Assembly: GCA_025529335.1 (NCBI GenBank)
Contig: JAMYHX010000211.1
Coordinates: forward strand, 1 to 64,000
Origin: Rhizopus sp. PT2906
Lineage: Eukaryota > Mucoromycota > Mucoromycetes > Mucorales > Rhizopodaceae
Length of the DNA: 64,000 bases
Direction: 5' to 3'
Made by a program: the position numbers and the translations under genes. Under the pieces are notes generated by a model, which saw nothing but the letters and a program-made list of their open reading frames with translations, did not search any database and was not told the DNA's origin. This document shows positions 55,780 to 64,000 of the stretch, one piece after another. Each line of letters begins with the position of its first letter. Position 1 is the stretch's first letter.

Positions 55780-56189
55780 AGCGTTGATTGATGTGCTGAA
55801 GATAGAAATAGAAAAGAGATGTTTATATATATATATATTTTTGGTATCATAATTAAACACAAAGTTTGCTGAATGATAAATCCATATGCCAGTAAAGTTG
55901 TCAATTGTTGTTGTCAGCTGGTCTAAACTGTCAATACATGCATGGCTACACAAAATAACCCTCATGGCCCTTATTAACCATACCCGTCAGAAAGAAACAA
56001 TTGGCCACTTTATAGCCCATGCTATGTATATCTCTGGGCTTCTCTTTTTGATCTCTCACAGAAATGTCAAAAGCTTTATATTCAAATTTTGCAAATGAAG
56101 TTATCTTTTGTCGTTTGCCGACATAAAACTTTTTTTTTGAAGTTGGCAAAGTCATTGGCAAGTCGTTTCAAGCTTGTAGCCACATTGCT
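55780..56189. promoter_or_regulatory. HSP20 promoter region, including repeat segment A
   Basis: Upstream of the HSP20 start, with a TATA-like (TA)n at about 55822-55836 (minus-strand TATATATATATA). From about 55880 to 55985 it shares a diverged duplicated segment with 56905-57005 (see repeat entry). No clear GAAnnTTC array was seen. Confidence 0.4.
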
Positions 56190-57005
56190 ATGAAGATAGT
56201 TCAGGATCAGGCTATCTTTATTCTCGTTCTCATTCCTATCCTTCTTCTGGCCCTTGTCATTATCATATTTTCATGGGGGGAAGCAAGTGTTGAAGATGAT
56301 GAACGTGCAGGAACAAATCTCATAGCCAAGAATCCGATAAATTGATCGCTTTGGAACATATGTAAAAAGTTTGCAGCATCTTTTTCAGACGTGAAAATAT
56401 GCATAACTATTTAAGAATAAGCATTAATTGTAGATCTATATGATTTATTACGCTGTACCTATTATTTGGAGCTTTCCCCCCCACATGAAGCAAGTTATGC
56501 AAATTACAAGAACAAAGATTTTGTTGTGTCCTTCCCAGAAGATGAGCCATAGATAATGTCTATCTTAACAACACAACAACAGGCTCAGACATTGGTGCAG
56601 TACTTTCATAAGTATCAGTGGTTGCAATGCTGTCATACTTTCTCTTGGGTGATCTTGCCCAGAAGATACCAGCATCCGCGTATTTCACAGACTTATTTGG
56701 ATTGTCAAAGAGCTATCAAGACGACGACTTGTGAACTAAATTCTTTATAAAAGGAAGTGGATGTTATTAAAACAAGACGAATGTGCGTTTTATAGGAGGA
56801 GAGAATCTATGGCTGCTACTTGTATTTAATGTTGCCGGTGTAATTATTTATCAGATGCGAAATACATATACTTTTATAAGATCATACTTGAGTTGTTATA
56901 ATGAGAAACTTTATGCACGTAAATTTGTTAATGCTTGCTGTAAGCTGATTTAAACAGACAATGCATGCATGACCATATAAACCACCCTTCACGGCTTCTA
57001 TAAAG
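55880..57005. repeat. Diverged duplicated segment pair (55880-55985 and 56905-57005)
   Basis: Two stretches about 1 kb apart on the same strand align over about 100 bp. Shared blocks include TATGC..GTAAA.TTGT.AAT, GCTG.T.TAAAC.G.CAAT and CATGCATG, followed by CCCT...GGC. Identity by eye is roughly three quarters. The first copy lies in the HSP20 upstream region. No coding frame is shared. It may be a local duplication of a promoter or a fragment of an old mobile element. Confidence 0.5.
56190..56345 (+). CDS. Possible 51-residue single-helix membrane microprotein
   Basis: ATG at 56190 opens MKIVQDQAIFILVLIPILLL, continuing hydrophobic to about residue 29, then an acidic tail (EASVEDDERAG) to a stop at 56345. 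A strong helix flanked by charged residues is more than expected by chance. There is, however, no intron evidence, no upstream promoter feature beyond repeat segment A, and the family is unknown. It could equally be a relic exon. Confidence 0.25.
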   Translation: MKIVQDQAIFILVLIPILLLALVIIIFSWGEASVEDDERAGTNLIAKNPIN

Positions 57006-57149
57006 CACTGTATGATAAGAGTTGCTTCTCTCATATCAGAAAATGATCAGCTATAAAAACGACTTTTTTCTTTAAAAATGACAACTATAATTTATCAACG
57101 TAACAGTTTTAGATACGGAGGACTATTATTAAATAAAAAACACTATATA
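56346..57149. other. Intergenic region with possible decayed exons
   Basis: From a possible acceptor near 56432, a plus-strand frame reads LYDLLRCTYYLELSPPHEAS then YANYKNKDFVVSFPEDEP and stops near 56550. It is followed at once by an ORF (56556-56750) reading SILTTQQQAQTLVQYFHKYQ. They are protein-like but do not join to anything intact, so a dead gene is possible. Repeat segment B lies at 56905-57005. Confidence 0.3.
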
Positions 57150-57792
57150 CTATTGGGTCTTGTTATGATGCTGTAAGAGCTCTACCAGATGGTTCACTGC
57201 CTTATCTTGCTGCTCTGACGTAGTGCTTGGTTGCTGTATAAAGGATTGAATGATCTTATCATTCTATATATATATATATTATGCAGGGTTAATAAACATA
57301 TCTATTACTGATTTCTCTCAAAAGAAGGAGGAGGGGAAAATATTACCATTATATCATTTGTCACTGAAAATGATTTATTTTCGTCCAGCTTTTGAATTAC
57401 ACTGTTTTTGATTTGTTAAAAATAAGGGAAATTATGTCATCACTCACTTACTTGCAGAATTCTTGAATGAGTAGCTGAACGTTGTGTGGACGATGACTCT
57501 CTTGATCTTCAATGGCTTTATCCTCTGCCTGTGATCCATAGTTAATATGGACATGACATTCTCGGCCCGTTTTTATAAAGCATATACATTTTACTTTTTT
57601 ATCATTTTCCCATTGATGACTTAGTATGTAAGCAAGTGTATCTGGTGTAAGAATAGGTGGTGACCCCCAATGATCTTCGATATTATTTAGAATTTCAGAT
57701 ATCCTTTCGTCAGTTATCCCCAGTTGTGTCATCTTGTCTTTAATCACTTTTGGTGCTATCCTATCTTGGTGTTTTGGTAACTCAAAATACAT
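57150..57792 (-). CDS. Unknown small protein
   Basis: Three exons give about 165 residues: MYFELPKHQDRIAPKVIKDK to LLIQEFC, then NVIQKLDENKSFSVTNDIM, then NDKIIQSFIQQPSTTSEQQD to LLQHHNKTQ. The joins use GTAAGT and GTAATA donors and the frame is continuous, so the gene is probably real. The first exon contains a GITDERISEILNNIEDHWGS helix pair and CICFIKTGRECHVHINYG. I do not recognise the family; no membrane segment or signal is seen. It is tandem with the NVJ2-like gene, starting 281 bp after that gene's stop. Confidence 0.55.
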
Positions 57793-58072
57793 TATAATAA
57801 AGAGAAAAAAAAAAGGGTGTATATCCTTTTTAACCTATACGTCTTGTCCTTTTATATTTACTAATTTCAAAACGAAGCTAATCCTTATTTGAAATACGAA
57901 AAAATTAAAAATAAAAGCAATTCTAGATTTGTTTTCAAAAACACATGCAACAGATTATATACATTTACAGCCTTTCTTTGTTCTTCTCCTTGATTATACA
58001 TACATTACTTACTTTCTTTGATATATTAAAAAAAAAGAAAGACTCCTTGTAGAATAAGCTATGTATCTTGTA

Positions 58073-60103
58073 TCACGCTTCAGTTTTATTTTCTTTATAC
58101 ATTAGCGGAGCTGGTCTAGGTGTTTGAGGCAGAGGTGGCTTTTCGTTGTTGCTCGTGGGGTATTTATGTAAAACGATGTGTGCCGAATTACGTCGAGGAG
58201 GCAGAGGCGGTTTGACTGTCAGAGGTACAGAATGTGTAATAGAGGCTTCGTTCACACAAGATGTAGCTCTCTGTCTGCTCTGCTTGACAGAGGTCACAGA
58301 TGGTATTTGAGTTTTTGTAGATCCTTCTAAATCATGACTCTCTTGTTGCTCTTCTTCTTCTTCTGCCACTACTGTTGCTGTTGCTGCTGCTGCTCGTTTA
58401 CGCATGTTGGTAAGTCTTTCTTCATATATTTGCTTCTTTTCAGCATCCAATGCTTGATAATTATCCCCTACAGGCAATAATGGCAATGAGGCCGATGGTT
58501 GCTTCGTAATCCGTTTATTTAAAAAATCTTCCGCCTTATTAATCAGTGTATTGCGCCTGATTGATCGTATGGAGTGACCGGATGATGGTGACTCAGATGG
58601 TAAATAATCTGATATCTTACGAAGGAACCCGCTGCCGTTACTCTTGATGGAGCTAATACTTTCTGTATCACTTATTTCATCTGTATTTTTGCTTCTCTTT
58701 CTCAACAGCGTGTTGGACCATCTATTCTCATTCTCTCTAGGTTCCACTGATGCAGGGGCGGATTTGATGCTTGCTGGTGTATCAACCACTTCTACCTTTT
58801 GAGAATGCTTCTGTTCGGATATATCCTTGTGTTCTATTTCAATTGCCTCTGTATGTGTCTTTATCTCTGTTGTTCTACTTTGCTTTTTAGCAACCATTGG
58901 GACTCTGTTACCAAAGATTCCTCCCTTTCCACCAGAGAAACAAAAGGGTGTATCGTCCATATTAGGTAATACAAATGTCTCTGCCATTACTTCCCGAATC
59001 CTTGACTCGATCGCATTTGTTACGATCGATAGAGTGATTTGTTTATCAGCCACGATCGGTGTTATCTTCCACTCCATCTCTGGCATATCATAAAACGCAA
59101 GCCAGCATCGATTGCTTGGTGGTGATTTGAGCTTGAGCATCATTCGCCCAAAGAGTTTCTTTAACTGGACAGATAGCACAACGTTCATCCGAATAGGTTT
59201 CATACGGGACGAGTAGGACCAGTTGATGTCTGTTTGAATCTCGACTGCGAGTCCTCCTTGATATTCCACCGTTGCTTCTGCTACAATCTCACCCTCAGCA
59301 GTGATTGAGACAAGCTTAGGGTCTGTGATGTACGGCACGGTTTGACCAACATCTACCTTGCGCACGACAATTTCATCCAGGAACTGTGGTCGTTTGGTGT
59401 TGATCTTCTTTTTCACTTTTGTCTCCACCCACTCTTTAAACATGTCCGTCTTGTACATGCCCAAGAACAATCTTCCGATAATTGCATTCATCCAAGCTGT
59501 CTCTCTATGGCTGGGTGTAGATTGTACATGATAAATAAGGTTCTCTATGGCAGATGGATCAAAATGTGTGCTATCCATCATGACGTATTGTGCTTCATTT
59601 GGGGAATCCTTGAGCATGTTATGCGCGTCGATGAGACCTAGGTACCAGTCCTCTTTGTCTACTTTTCGATTACAGTTGAGAAAGTACGCCGTGTCTGATT
59701 GAATATCGCCAAGTCGTATCACTGAAGAGCGAGAAAATAGTTCGTTCTCTGGTTTTCCTTCAGGATAGAGTGATATTAGATAGTCTTGTATAGGTAATAT
59801 CTTACAAACATTGTCTTGTTTTTCAGATTCATAACAGAATAAAGTTCCATGCTTAAGAACACCATAGTACATATTAGAGCTGGTCAAGGACAAGATTCCG
59901 TTGTGTTCGGGCATTTTAGGTTCATACTGATTCGTTAACTGAATCCAACCATGCTTTACTTCGCTGGTATGCTGTCTATACTCCTGTTTTTTATTTTCTG
60001 TTTGTTCTTGTTGTTTGGCAGATAAGAAGCGGATGTAAATGAGGCATGCTAAAGGTAGAAATGTGAATCCACCTAGGAAATAAACAAATATAAACTCAAG
60101 CAT
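58073..60103 (-). CDS. NVJ2: NVJ2-like SMP-domain lipid-transfer protein
   Basis: Intronless, 676 residues. An N-terminal membrane helix (FVYFLGGFTFLPLACLIYIR) is followed by a PH-like region (HGWIQLTNQYEPK onward to KVDKEDWYLGLIDAHNML). The SMP domain begins at TAWMNAIIGRLFLGMYKTDM and includes FLDEIVVRKVDVGQTVPYIT and MLKLKSPPSNRCWLAFYDMP. A Ser/Lys-rich disordered tail with Pro stretches (VPLTVKPPLPPRRNS) closes it. The TM-PH-SMP order is that of yeast Nvj2 and animal TEX2. Nvj2 resides in the ER, at nucleus-vacuole junctions and at ER-Golgi contacts under stress, and transfers ceramide. Poly-Glu and Ala/Thr runs near 58345-58400 are low complexity. Confidence 0.9.
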   Translation of the reverse strand: MLEFIFVYFLGGFTFLPLACLIYIRFLSAKQQEQTENKKQEYRQHTSEVKHGWIQLTNQYEPKMPEHNGILSLTSSNMYYGVLKHGTLFCYESEKQDNVCKILPIQDYLISLYPEGKPENELFSRSSVIRLGDIQSDTAYFLNCNRKVDKEDWYLGLIDAHNMLKDSPNEAQYVMMDSTHFDPSAIENLIYHVQSTPSHRETAWMNAIIGRLFLGMYKTDMFKEWVETKVKKKINTKRPQFLDEIVVRKVDVGQTVPYITDPKLVSITAEGEIVAEATVEYQGGLAVEIQTDINWSYSSRMKPIRMNVVLSVQLKKLFGRMMLKLKSPPSNRCWLAFYDMPEMEWKITPIVADKQITLSIVTNAIESRIREVMAETFVLPNMDDTPFCFSGGKGGIFGNRVPMVAKKQSRTTEIKTHTEAIEIEHKDISEQKHSQKVEVVDTPASIKSAPASVEPRENENRWSNTLLRKRSKNTDEISDTESISSIKSNGSGFLRKISDYLPSESPSSGHSIRSIRRNTLINKAEDFLNKRITKQPSASLPLLPVGDNYQALDAEKKQIYEERLTNMRKRAAAATATVVAEEEEEQQESHDLEGSTKTQIPSVTSVKQSRQRATSCVNEASITHSVPLTVKPPLPPRRNSAHIVLHKYPTSNNEKPPLPQTPRPAPLMYKENKTEA

Positions 60104-60257
60104 GAAAGTGGAAAGAAAGGTGGTGTACCACTATTTAAATCCCGAATTTTAAGTACATTCATTTTTTTTGAATTGTTACATAATCGCTAACAGGTTCCAT
60201 TGCGTACGATATCAATACAAAGTTAAGGGTTAATTTTCTGTATTGTTTATTGATTAT

Positions 60258-61536
60258 TTAAAGCTTTGGACTGCCATTGTTGAATTCGATAACTAATTTA
60301 CCGAATTGTTCACCACGACTATGACACATTAGATTAGTACTTGCTTGTAGCGCATAAATTCATTCCATGACTCTTACCTCATAGTAGCAACGGCTTCTTC
60401 AAATGAAGATTTACTTAAGCCCTTCCATACATGGGATACAATTGGCTTGATTTTATGTTGATCAACAAATTGTACCATCTTGTGGAATTCTGCTCTTGAT
60501 CCCATGGTGGATCCTTTGAGTTCAATATTCTTGACAACATGGTGCATGGTAATTTTGATTCCTTCAGCAATATTTGCTGTTTGACCGTAATTTACCAAGA
60601 TACCACCTGTTCTCAGGACTTTGGGATATTGTGCATAAAGAGGTCCACCAGCACCATCGATGACGGCAGAAATTTTGTTACCATTCAACAACTTTTCAAG
60701 CTCTTGAATACAGTTATCTAGTATATAAAGTGTCATTTGTTTACATTTTTCTCTATAAATAATAGCAACGTACCATCTTTGTAATTGACACCACCCTTTG
60801 CACCCAATTCGATAGCCTTCTTTATCTTTTCTGGTGAAGAAGATGTAACGTAGACATGAGCACCAACAGCAACAGCAAACTGAAGAGCAAAGAGGGCGAC
60901 ACCTCCACCAATACCGGTTACCAGAACATGATCGCCTTTCTTGACATGCGCTTTTGTAAACAGGGCTCTATGATTATGTCATGGTGAGTTACGATATTCA
61001 TCATCAATCTGTCGTTGTTTAAATCTCACCTGTAAGCGGTTAATCCAGCTAGAGGTAAGGCAGCGGCTTCAGCCAATGAAAGATGCTCAGGACAGGGTGC
61101 AACGTCTTCTTTCTCGACAATGACTTCTTCTTCAGTCATCGTTCCAATGGCAGGCAATAATCCTAAGATATGGAATTCGTCTTCAGGTCCTCTTTCGTCT
61201 GATTTCCATCCATAACCAGGATTGATCAAGACGCGTTGACCGACATTACCATTCTTTGTGATATAGCCAACACCATCAGAGCCCAAGACAGAGCCTACAC
61301 GGATACCGCCGTATTGACCCTTAAGAATCCAGACATCACTTATAAGAACAAGTCAACGCTCTGCTGACAAATTATCTTTTTTTTTTCTATTACCGATGAT
61401 TAAAAGCTGCAGCTTTTAACTGAACAGCGCATTGATTGTCTTGTAGGTTGGCGCTTGGTTTGTTTTCCTTATATTCAACACCGTACTTGAACTTGGAGTC
61501 AAAGCTGTGGTTATCTGAGAGAATGACTGATACCAT
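60258..61536 (-). CDS. MDR-family oxidoreductase (quinone-reductase/YogA-like)
   Basis: Five exons from [19 protein letters not shown]. After [20 protein letters not shown] comes [12 protein letters not shown], where zinc alcohol dehydrogenases have a GHE motif; its absence suggests no catalytic zinc. The Rossmann part [20 protein letters not shown] then [20 protein letters not shown] and AVIDGAGG binds [20 protein letters not shown] and [20 protein letters not shown] are typical of the YogA/AdhP-like group. The substrate, possibly a quinone or an enone, is not known. The last exon ends [10 protein letters not shown]. The final intron is preceded by ATMR/S. Confidence 0.82.
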
Positions 61537-62453
61537 TATGTTTGAAAATATTTCTGGAAAAGAAAAGAAATAGACTAAGCTTGTAAAACATAGAGGAATA
61601 TCGATCATACAAATTATAAACTCCGTTAAAATCACCGATTGAATGGGTTTACTTTTTGTTGATGCATCACGGCAAGTTTTACAGACAAGTTCACCCTCTG
61701 CACTGTTAAGATGTCTTCTATTTCGAAAAGGAAATCAACTTACAACAGCTCGAACCTTTTTTTATTCTAAATAAGTCAGCGTAAGTTCATTTGAGCTTAA
61801 AGAAGTCGTCTTTTTTTTAATTGTTGTATCTCTTTGTGTGTTGTGAATATCTTTACTACAATCCCTTCTGATACTTTGTTCATCTGATTACTAGGGTTAA
61901 AGGATTAGCCAATAGAAACCAACTAAAAGATATCGCGAAATTTAATTTCCCATTTGGGTTAAAGAGCTATCATCACTGATGAACTTTTCGTTTATGGCAT
62001 ATACTCCAAAAGTCTTTAGTGAATTATTGATTACTGCTATTGTTTTTATGCTTCAGGTGTTTTCGTCTTGTTATAGAGTTCTACTCAATTTTAGCTTCTA
62101 AATCATTAATCATATTGTGGAAAGCATCGTAGCTAATGACAGATATTCTATAGAGCTAATATGAGGTTTAGTAAAGTCTATGATTAACTCTATATCAGCT
62201 ACATTTTTTTTTTCTTCTCAGTAAATGCAATTCTCTTTGGATGGGCCATCCTGATGGATCATTTAGTTTCTTGATCTTGTTTAGACATCTTTAGTAACTT
62301 ATGGTGTTCACCATTCAGTTGTTCCTTTATCAGATGTCAATATATCTTTTATCATTTCAATTGATTAAATAGGCAATAGCAAACTTTATTTTTCATATAA
62401 AAATCTTTATTTCACATCAAACTACTTCTTTTTCTCTTTTTTGTAAAAATAAA
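61537..62453. promoter_or_regulatory. Divergent intergenic region
   Basis: 917 bp between the oxidoreductase and the Cys-tailed gene. A CCAAT box (AGCCAATAGAAACC, about 61908-61921) lies roughly 370 bp upstream of the oxidoreductase. T-rich tracts (62203-62213, 62428-62439) sit nearer the other start. No further gene was seen. Confidence 0.4.
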
Positions 62454-62755
62454 ATGACTTCACCAATAAACATTCCTGCAAAACCAACACGCATCACGGC
62501 TACTGTTTCCCCCAGAAGAGAGAGACATCCTGTCATTGACCATGGCCTATCACCTACTTATAATACTATGGAGAATCCAAGACAATCTAATGTAGGATCA
62601 CCTGTCTACGGTGATAGCTCAAGAATATTCTTTCCTCATCACAATCAATGTAGCTGTAAGAAGCATAGTTGTATATATTATTTCATTACTTATGCATTAT
62701 CATAGGCCGTGGCTCGGGAGTAGGTTGTGATTGTTCAAAGACTTGTTCATGTTGA
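62454..62755 (+). CDS. Small protein with metallothionein-like C-terminal tail
   Basis: Two exons (62454-62655 and 62706-62755, 50-nt intron) give 83 residues. The first 65 are Pro/Ser/Arg-rich and disordered (MTSPINIPAKPTRITATVSP, later PVYGDSSRIFFPHHNQ). The last 18 carry six Cys at 66, 68, 75, 77, 81 and 83 in the pattern C-x-C-x6-C-x-C-x3-C-x-C, like a metallothionein. The intron splits the second of these Cys codons (T/GC), so only the spliced mRNA makes the full cluster; the unspliced frame ends in an unrelated sequence. It may bind Cu or Zn. The family is not recognised. Confidence 0.65.
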
Positions 62756-63674
62756 AGTTGCATGGATGTAATTTTCATTGGATAACAGGATTGCATGAAA
62801 TTGCCTTTTCTGATATAGGCTCAAGATCTATTTTTTTTTTTTTCTGCTCGAAATAAAAAGTGACTGGGAGAATGTAATCACAAGGAACAGAATTTACAAC
62901 TCATCTTTTACAGCTTTTTAAATAGATCAAAGAAGCTTTTTTTTTTGAACACAAACTTTGAAAGCTTAAAGTATTCGATGCTACATGAACCTTATTTGAT
63001 AAACAGATAAGACTAGAAAATTCTAAATTGATTACTTGGGTTGCATAAAGGTGACACTTTTGTATAATGTTGACTTTGAAAAGAAGATGTATCAAACTGG
63101 TTTTTATCTTGCCATGGATATAAACATGAAATATAATTCTTTTAATTGTATGCCTTTCTTTTGTGATTGGTATTTTCTAGTCATTGAGAAACATTGGTCT
63201 CCTACTCTGAACATATATCAAATGTATTCTCAAAGATTGCAGATAGATAAAGGCATTTTCACACCGCCAACTTTGGTTATCATATACAATTCATTATCCA
63301 TGTATACAAGGTAAAAGCATGCATAAGTACATGAGCAAATGAAATAAGTGTGCAGATACTACGACAATGATGTTTCTTAGCTTCAAATTTGCACTTTATT
63401 TCACCAAATCCAATACATAACATGATCCTCATTCGTAATACCAGATGTATATTGCAATTGATAACCAATACAAGAATCTAAGCTTCTTTCCCTTTGTAAA
63501 CTGAATTATACTATCCTGAAGAAGAAAGAATCTAACCATTGCTTTTTGCTTGTCATTTATACGAATGATAATGTTTTTACTACTCATTTCAATTACCGCT
63601 TAAAGTCACAAAACACAACTTGCTCTCCCTCTCTCTTTCTCTCTCTCTGTTTTAATTATCCACCAGATCTTCCA
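62756..63674. other. Long intergenic region before poly(A) polymerase
   Basis: 919 bp, AT-rich. ORFs at 63036-63314 and 63280-63468 have random-looking composition. A CT-rich tract (CTCCCTCTCTCTTTCTCTCT, near 63631-63650) directly precedes the PAP1 start and looks like a fungal promoter/leader. Confidence 0.4.
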
Positions 63675-64000
63675 ATGCCTCAGTCAAATGTAAAGCAGTG
63701 GGATGCCACAACTCCAGTTTCCTTAGATAGTCCAAGCGATTATGAATTAAAGCTTACGGATGACCTAGGAAAGGCACTGATTGAGTATGATTTATTTGAA
63801 ACTGCCAATGAATCAAGCAAGAGGTAGGGCAATCACATGACTGTTTATATGAAATTATTGACTTACCTCATCGAGCTTTATTTTAGATCTCAAGTACTGA
63901 AAAAATTGGATAAAGTTGCAAAAGAATTCGTTTACAAAGTGAGCAGATTACAAGGAATGTCAGAAGAAGAAGCTAAGAGTGCAGGAGTAAAAATATTTAC
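63675..64000 (+). CDS. PAP1: Poly(A) polymerase, N-terminal part (cut by window end)
   Basis: Start at 63675 (MPQSNVKQWDATTPVSLDSP). An in-frame ATG 129 bp upstream (63546) would add a low-complexity extension absent from Pap1 proteins, so I reject it. The first exon ends NESSKR and joins SQVLKKLDKVAKEFVYKVSR through an intron with GTAGGG donor and TTTTAG acceptor. ELTDDLGKALIEYDLFETAN and GMSEEEAKSAGVKIF match the N-terminal helices of eukaryotic poly(A) polymerase just ahead of the nucleotidyltransferase motif. The window ends there, so the catalytic Asp residues are not visible. Pap1 adds poly(A) tails within the cleavage and polyadenylation factor. Confidence 0.88.

Noticed and set aside
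63546..63674. Longer start for poly(A) polymerase
   Set aside because: The added residues come from the CT-rich leader; the conserved N-terminus begins at MPQSNVKQW.

Overview
The window is nuclear DNA of a filamentous fungus, most likely one of the Mucorales (Rhizopus/Mucor-like). The reasons are low GC content, dense genes on both strands, many short introns of about 45-80 nt with GT...AG ends, pyrimidine-rich leaders just before start codons, and a fungal gene set (MED10, KRE33/NAT10, SEH1, a Kinesin-4, an APD1-like protein, SLM1, VTS1, PET8, a NAB3-like protein, an NVJ2-like protein). The genus is an inference; no species-diagnostic locus such as rDNA is present. I saw no rRNA, tRNA, CRISPR array or intact transposon.

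Layout: 1-7.1 kb is the worn part. It holds a decayed ORF, a stop-riddled DIRS-like retrotransposon fragment, three members of one short inverted-repeat element family and a decayed multi-exon gene, with three intact small genes between them (a 135-residue predicted mitochondrial protein, U2A' and MED10). From 7.1 to 17 kb come a small membrane protein, a TMEM135-like protein, an AT-hook protein, SEH1 with a glutamine-rich insertion, and the rRNA/tRNA cytidine acetyltransferase KRE33/NAT10. From 17 to 27 kb: a Kinesin-4 motor, a 24-residue metallothionein interrupted by an intron, mitochondrial ribosomal protein S7, an APD1-like Fe-S protein, a mitochondrial PPR protein and an unknown Mucorales-type protein.

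From 28 to 41 kb: CIA1, an NFKBIL1-like protein, an orphan seven-helix membrane protein, mitoferrin, 3-hydroxyisobutyrate dehydrogenase, a SWIM zinc-finger protein, a DUF4604 protein, an FPK1/nrc-2-type kinase, phosphatidylserine synthase, SLM1 and a short-chain dehydrogenase. From 42 to 54.6 kb: VTS1, a secreted Cys protein, the mitochondrial SAM carrier, a small unknown protein, Cu/Zn SOD, a NAB3-like RNA-binding protein, a CREB/ATF bZIP factor and a TRA2-like SR protein. From 54.6 to 64 kb: a Lys-Cys minisatellite, an HSP20, a diverged duplicated segment, an unknown protein, an NVJ2-like lipid-transfer protein, an MDR oxidoreductase, a protein with a metallothionein-like tail, and the start of poly(A) polymerase.

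The genes are mostly unrelated housekeeping functions, as expected for a eukaryote. Two weak themes recur: metal and Fe-S handling (metallothionein, APD1-like, CIA1, mitoferrin, SOD1, the Cys-tailed protein) and membrane lipid signalling (FPK1-like kinase, PS synthase, SLM1, NVJ2-like). I see no evidence that either forms a functional cluster. Gene models were built by eye from splice sites and reading-frame continuity, so exon borders are approximate where not stated.
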